Source of the DNA: Periplaneta americana
Taxonomy: Eukaryota; Arthropoda; Insecta; Blattodea; Blattidae
DNA: 64,000 nt
Assembly (NCBI RefSeq): GCF_040183065.1
Contig: NC_091119.1
Coordinates: 63,722,392-63,786,391 of the forward strand
Direction of reading: 5' to 3'
Position numbers and translations under genes: made by a program. The notes under the pieces were generated by a model. That model searched no databases. It had not been told where the DNA came from and was given only the letters and a program-made list of their open reading frames with translations. Shown here piece after piece: positions 58,400 to 64,000 of the stretch (position 1 is its first letter; every line of letters begins with the position of its first letter).

Positions 58400-59585
58400 G
58401 AGATACACTATCAACAGCCGTAGTAGCAAGTGACTACTATATTGCCAACTTTACAGTTCACATCCCATAGGTTTAAGTGTATTAAAACCTATATCGGGAT
58501 AAATTATGACATCTTTGTAAAATCCGGGACAAATTGGCGTTCCGAAATGCCTTTGAAACAATCCGGGATAGGGGATCTAAATTCGGGACTCTAGGAAAAA
58601 TCGGGACGGATATCACCGTAATATTTTGTATTTTATTCCTCCGTACTATTCTTGGGTAATATTTTCCGAACACTGTAAATAGAGCAAGTCATAAGTGTGT
58701 TTAAAAATCATGTGTTCTGAATAGCAAGAATATGAGCGTGAGGCAGCTGACATAATGTGTTATATAAGGTCAATCAAAAGTCACTTCAAACTTCAAAGTT
58801 TATAATTATTATAATGTTTGAGGTAAAAAATAAACACTGGTTTGGAAAAACAATGGTCTTTTTAACAAAACATTGGAAATATATCCCCGTTCTCTTGTTC
58901 AACAGGCACCATTCTTTCTTCGACACCATACACAGTATTTTGCAGACAGTGTATTGGATTTTTACCAATTTCTTGCAATATTATAACACCTTTCAATTGA
59001 TATAGGGTTGTTAGTTGTGACACGAAAACTCGTTAAGATAACCTTACAACTAAAAGTCGCTCGGATTGAGGTCTGGAGGTCGTGGAGTCCATATTGTTGG
59101 AGTGGAAAAGTGCTTATTGAAGAGATGATCGCCAAAGTTCCGTGTAATTGTTCTGCAGATGTAGGCCTATAAATGTGGGCGTGCGCCATTTGCGTGAAAA
59201 ATTTTAATATTTGAATGATAATTTGTCATAAAATATGAAAGTGTTAAAGAAATGTTAACAGTATGCTAATAAATAGATGTATTACATGAATTTGTGCAAA
59301 ATTGATGACATGCTACTGCTTAAACCGTAGAGTTATTGAAATGGGTTTATGTTACTTTTGGTGATTATAAAGAATGTTGTATGTAATCCAGACGAAAGTT
59401 TAGGGATGCCACCCGTCCAACGTCCGGCGGAATTGTCCAACCTATACCGATTTTGAGAGCAGCAAGAACAATAATGTTCTAAATGTAGAGAAAAACAAAT
59501 TTAATATGAGTGGGCATATAAACATGTAAAGACATATTCTTTGTGTCCGTATTTTTTATGTTAACTCTATTTCATTCATTCATTC
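58400..59585. other. No recognisable gene
   Basis: AT-rich. A small hairpin ataggtttaag...tattaaaacctat lies at 58467-58492. 58490-58620 has repeated 'tccgggac/tcgggac' words typical of decayed DNA-transposon ends, but no pair was established. Confidence 0.35.
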
Positions 59586-59692
59586 ATTGTTGTATATCCA
59601 AGGGCAGATCTTTCACTGCAAACCCAATATTCTCCAGTCTTCCCACTTTTTCTTGTTTCTCTTCGTCTCTACATGCGATCCATATGTCTTAA

Positions 59693-59775
59693 ACCCTCAA
59701 CTGGTATTGCTTTTTAAATGTACGTAAGGATATCTATCCATATGGGTCTATTGACCCATAGATACCAGTTGAGGG
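59693..59775. mobile_element. piggyBac-type MITE, 83 bp, TTAA target
   Basis: accctcaactggtat (left) and the inverted ccctcaactggtatctatgg (right) are flanked by TTAA (59689-59692, 59776-59779). The empty site is documented by the paralogous LINE-B at about 53735, which reads ccatatatcttaatgtcgtc with a single TTAA. Confidence 0.92.
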
Positions 59776-60818
59776 TTAATATCGTTTATCATCTGATATC
59801 TATTTCTGCCCCAAACTTTTTTCTCGTTTACCATTCCTTCCAGTACATCCTTTAGTAGACAGTTTCTTTTTAGCTAATTTCTTTTTCTCTACCTTATCAG
59901 TTTAAACATTATTCTTCACTCACTCTTTCTAGCACAGCTTCATTTCTGATTTTGTGCGTATATTTCACATGCTCCATTCTTCTCCATGTCCACAAATAAA
60001 ATGCTTCGTGGTAATGTCAATGTTTCTGCTCCATGCAATGCCACATTTCGCACAAAGCACTTCACTAGTCTCTTTAGGTCTTTTCTCAAAGGTCCGCAGA
60101 AAATACTCCTTTTCATATTAAAAGCGTCGTTTGCTATTGCTGTCCTTGTTTTGACTTCTTGACAGCAGCTTATGTTACTACTTAAAGTACTACTTAAAAA
60201 TAGGTTGCAGCCTCCAAATTACTCTTCAAGGAACGACCACTCATATAAATTGAGGGGAAGAAGGCAGAGGACGGACACTGGAAGGTTTTCTTTTCTCAAT
60301 CGTACTGTCAGGGACTGGAATGCTTTACCTGCAGACTTATGCTTAAAAGCTTTACCAATAACCGAAAATGTATTTAAAAATAGGCTTAAGGACTTTACTA
60401 ATAGACGGTAGTATATTATACACACTATTTAAAGGGTGTAATTGATGTTTTGTTATTTGAAGTGTTGTATCAATGAAGAAGTTTGTTGTGTCAGTGAAGT
60501 ATGTTGTGTTAAGTGAAGTGTATTTGTGTCAGTGAAGTTTTATAGTTTATAGTGGTAGTGCAAAGTATTTGAACAGTGAAATGTTTTTGAAGTGTTAGTG
60601 AAATCATGATAGTATCAGTGAAATGTGTCGTAGTTCTAGTGCAGTGAGTGAGTTGACAACGAAATGAGTGTAGTGCTGAAAGGTACAGTACTTGTGCATA
60701 TATGAACTTACCATACTCGTGGGTTTTAGTTCGAACTTAGGGTTAAGATACAAATTAGAGTTACGGTACTTTGAATGTTATTTTAAGTGATTGTGCTTAA
60801 TTTAATTTAGGATGCTCA

Positions 60819-61064
<246 letters not shown>

Positions 61065-61794
61065 TGTATTTTCTATTAATTGTGTTTATTATTAATTGTT
61101 ATTATTGAGTGTAATTAGTTACCACTGCCAACGGGTATTTACCCATTTGCAGTGTGAATAAATACATACATACTACATACACATACATATACTTCAAGTA
61201 TTTAAATCTGTCCACTGGTTCTGCTACCTCTTTTCGAATTTGTACTTTTACCTTCGTTATTTTTCTTTCTACAACCATGACCTTAGTCTTGTTTGAATTT
61301 CATCCCATACTCCTCACAGCTGTCATTTATTAAAATAGCTCCATTAGCGTACCCGTTGGCATCAACTCCTCTTCTGCTAACAACGCTGTATCATCAACAA
61401 ATCTTATGCACTTCATTCTTATTTCTCCTACTATCATCCCTCCCTTGTGCTGGAAACAGTTCTTCACTAAATTCTCCAAGTAGATGTTGAACAGGGTAGG
61501 TGATAAAGGGCATTCTTTAAGCTTAAGTTATTGATATTGACATTTTATTTTGAAATTACTGTAATGTTTAAATGTGAAATATTTAATTCTTTTAAATGTA
61601 AAATATTGAATTATAGGCTATATTGACTGTTTTCATTTATATGATACAATACACACTGAATTTGAAGAAAATCGGTTTGTCCCTCGGTCCCTGGAAAGTA
61701 GTAATCCTGCGAAAGTTGAATGTGTAATAAGTAATTTCATTAATATACTCGTACGCATTTTAAAGACATTTAAAAAACAAAGAAAAACACAAAT

Positions 61795-62030
61795 GGCCCA
61801 CTGCTGTGTAGTAACGGTTAGCATGTCTGACCGTGGAACGAGAGGACCCGGGTTCAAATCCTGATTGGGACAAGTTGCCTGGAAGGGTTTTTTTTTTTCG
61901 GAGTTTTCCCTAACCCATTAGCAGCAAATGCTGAAATGGTGCTGGACCCTGGACTCATTTCGCTGGCATTATCACATTCATCTCACTAGCTAGATAACTG
62001 TCGCAGTTGATATAGCGTTGTAAAATAAAC
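61795..62030 (+). mobile_element. SINE, 'ccacacctgtgg' family, diverged copy
   Basis: The head (gtgtagtaacggttagcatg, B-box CCGGGTTCAAATCC) and body (ggagttttccctaaccc, ctggaccctggactcattt) align with 21548-21803. It is more diverged than the TSD-bearing copies. Confidence 0.8.
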
Positions 62031-62034
62031 CAAT

Positions 62035-62630
62035 AAAAACTATAAACGGGAGTATTATTGACAACATGGTGAAAGAACTGAAATATAGCGAAATGCGTAA
62101 CGTGTAATGAGAAAATATATCGGCTAATATCATCCTCATGACAATATTTGCACTGTACTTAACGTAACCGTATTTAAACTGAGGAAGAGAGAACCTGTCA
62201 GAAGACCTGAGGAAGAAGAGGAGGGAACGTCGGAGCCGTAGTAGCTAAATCACTCAAGGAGATCGATCACCGAAAGAAAATTTTGATTCTCCGAATTCGG
62301 AGTTTTGCGAGAAATTGGTGATCCCTCCAAGTAATATGATTCGAAGTTGTGTGTTATAATTAAGATCCACCCATGAACCTGGGACTGTGACAGTGGAGAA
62401 TGAGAAAGTTCTATTGAGAAAGGATGGTAAGATCCAGCGCAATGATACGGGCTCGAGAGGCTGTGATTGAGATTGACAGCTGCGACAGGAAGAAGCCCTT
62501 CAGCCCTTCCTCTCCCCTGCACGCTCTCGCAGAGGCCTTTAACACGCTAAATTAGTTCTGGATCAGGTTCTACAGGAATATTTTGGATGTGTTGGCTGCC
62601 TGACTATTATTTCGCAGGCGATAACTTACT
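62035..62630. other. No recognisable gene
   Basis: Overlapping minus-strand frames at 62250-62522 show no domain I recognise. No TIR or TSD. Confidence 0.3.
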
Positions 62631-62631
62631 C

Positions 62632-62675
<44 letters not shown>

Positions 62676-62704
62676 TATTATTATTATTATTATTATTATT
62701 ATTT
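62632..62704. repeat. Dyad microsatellite (TAA)n-(TTA)n
   Basis: About 14 TAA units followed directly by about 10 TTA units, making one large perfect hairpin, at the 3' end of the following minus-strand LINE. Confidence 0.95.
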
Positions 62705-62719
62705 TATTTATATACAGAT

Positions 62720-63240
62720 TTCTAATGTTTACACATCTTTCTCTGCCTAAAGTCTTAAAGTCTTATTCTTGTTCTCCACTCTTCTCTAACCATCCAATCC
62801 ATGTTGTTCAGTCTGCTGTCTCTCATCCCTGTTCTGATCTCTTGCAAAGATGAATTTCGAGGTCTCTCTTTCCTTTTCCCAGGCGGACACCATTCCAGCA
62901 CCATTTTAGGTAAGTTTTCTTCTGGAATTCTTGTCACATGCTCATACCAGGTCAACTGCTTATATCTCTCATAATCCAAAACAGAATGTTGAATGTTTAT
63001 TTCATCTCGTATAACTGTATTTCTAATGTTGATCTTCTTAAAAATTAATTTCCATTGTCATGAGTTTTGATGCTAACATTTTATTAAATTTCCATATTTC
63101 AGCACCATATGTAACAGTACTTTTGACTATTGAATTATATATTTGCAATTTATTTTCTCTTGTTATATGTCTGTCCCATAGAATACCGTTCAGCATTGCT
63201 GTTACTGTTCTGCCTTTAGTAATTCTGTTCCTAATATCCA
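62720..63240 (-). mobile_element. LINE family D, C-terminal fragment
   Basis: The minus-strand frames 63238-63038 (RNRITKGRTVTAMLNGILWD, KLQIYNSIVKSTVTYGAEIW) and 62979-62755 (YERYKQLTWYEHVTRIPEEN, MRDSRLNNMDWMVREEWRTR) match the post-RT segment of LINEs. They are joined across a frameshift at about 63000. The RT is missing. Confidence 0.75.
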
Positions 63241-63242
63241 GT

Positions 63243-64000
63243 GGCGGCCGGTGAGGCATTCTGATAGTTGTGCCAAAAATGAAAAAAAAAAAAAAAATGA
63301 TTGCACGAAAATCACCCAAGTAAAAGATGATAATCACAGGTCACGTTTACATTATGTTGTATAAAACACAATATTAAACCAGCTATTTTACCAGGTGTGC
63401 AGTTAATAATGCACCTGGTAACAGTTACAATACCATTTCCGAAACTAATTAGGAAATATACAAGTACAGATAATGCAAAACTTTCTCAGTCAAATACAAG
63501 TAACTTTTATAACTAGTAAAATTACTGGCAAAAACACACGTGATGAACAATGATATAGATAATAAATGAACACGTTTGCACTTTATTTAAACAGGCCGAT
63601 GAATCCAAGGCATCAGCCTGAATAACACATGTTCATGTCCTGCACAGATCTCATGTATTGTTAACAAAAGCATCAATACTAGCAACAGTGTAGCGATATT
63701 TAGTGGCCGCGAAATAAAACAAATATTACACAAAATTAACAAATAGTGTTACACAATATGAAAAAAAAATCTTTCTAAAAAGAACCATGATTGACTATCT
63801 CTGCGTTCAATATAATTAAATGGATAATAATGTACACATTCAAATCCAAGTTGTGTGCATTAGTTTTGAATTGGCAACATTACATTAAGATTTGGCGCGG
63901 AACTTTAACTTGTATTTTCGTGTAATTCTGGGCTTGATGGTTCCCTGAAAACTTCTTCAACAACCCTGCCATCTAGCGAAATTTCTGCATTACTGTACTC
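63243..64000. mobile_element. Left part of a hAT element, running off the window
   Basis: CAGTGGCGGCCGGTGAGGC at about 63243 is a hAT (ZMYM-like) terminus, placed directly in the LINE-D reading (ggaattagrn...ccagtggcgg). The interior to 64000 is AT-rich without a recognised transposase. The right end and TSD lie outside the window. Confidence 0.65.

Larger units (their letters stand above)
55480..58400. mobile_element. Second copy of the 19-kb hAT, interrupted by a MITE and a LINE
   Basis: 55495-56160 aligns with the left and middle of 19156-21301 (ctcagtgttcggtttaacga, gttttagagataggcctatgc, cattatgcattatacttatt). 58175-58400 aligns with its right end (accggtcgaatataaaccgg, ending ctctctt). 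The extreme left TIR is missing or rearranged, and no TSD was found. The gap is filled by 56165-56438 (MITE) and 56460-58172 (LINE-A). Confidence 0.75.

Overview
The window reads as AT-rich insect genomic DNA, most likely from a cockroach (Blattodea, Periplaneta-like). That guess rests on tRNA-headed SINEs whose bodies I recognise from cockroach loci, on the density of non-LTR and hAT elements, and on a spliceosomal nuclear gene with introns. I cannot confirm the species. There are no bacterial operons, rRNAs, functional tRNA genes or CRISPR arrays.

Host genes are few. The only confidently identified one is NDUFB3 (mitochondrial complex I subunit B12), minus strand, 6074-6484: two intact coding exons split by a 96-bp intron, with a splice acceptor in the 5'UTR just upstream of the ATG. 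At 9682 (plus) a first exon encodes a signal peptide and ends in a consensus donor. It may continue in a second exon at 10049-10137, or belong to a larger secretory/ER gene whose other exons lie outside the window.

Everything else that can be interpreted is mobile DNA. By region: 0-8 kb, a LINE scrap, a SINE head, a 1.4-kb degenerate Asp/His/Lys-coding repeat, a MITE-like inverted-repeat element and the NDUFB3 locus. 10-15 kb, a cluster of SINEs, several with exact target-site duplications (TSDs). 15-18 kb, a LINE (family A) interrupted by a fragment of LINE family B, by another non-LTR tail and by a hAT relic with an exact 8-bp TSD. 19-21 kb, a non-autonomous hAT. 21.5-23.5 kb, an 86-bp tandem array that seems to derive from a hAT end and is split by a SINE. 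24-30 kb, a composite hAT with nested MITEs, a hAT transposase relic, and a foldback PIF/Harbinger-like element. 34-37 kb, one hAT inside another. 37.8-41.2 kb, the most complete LINE-A copy (endonuclease plus reverse transcriptase), split by a TA-flanked MITE. 42.7-47.1 kb, a mariner containing a Helitron containing a Harbinger. 48.4-51.4 kb, a foldback element carrying an intact hAT with an undamaged 494-aa transposase. 53.6-63.2 kb, more LINE fragments, a second copy of the 19-kb hAT, and a piggyBac-type MITE. At 63.2 kb another hAT begins and runs off the edge.

The interactions here are insertional rather than metabolic. TSDs and host-sequence continuity give a relative order of insertion at many points. 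The elements most worth following up are the intact hAT at 48604-50799, the transposon-end-derived 86-bp array, and the three-level mariner/Helitron/Harbinger nest. Long stretches between these show nothing I can support.
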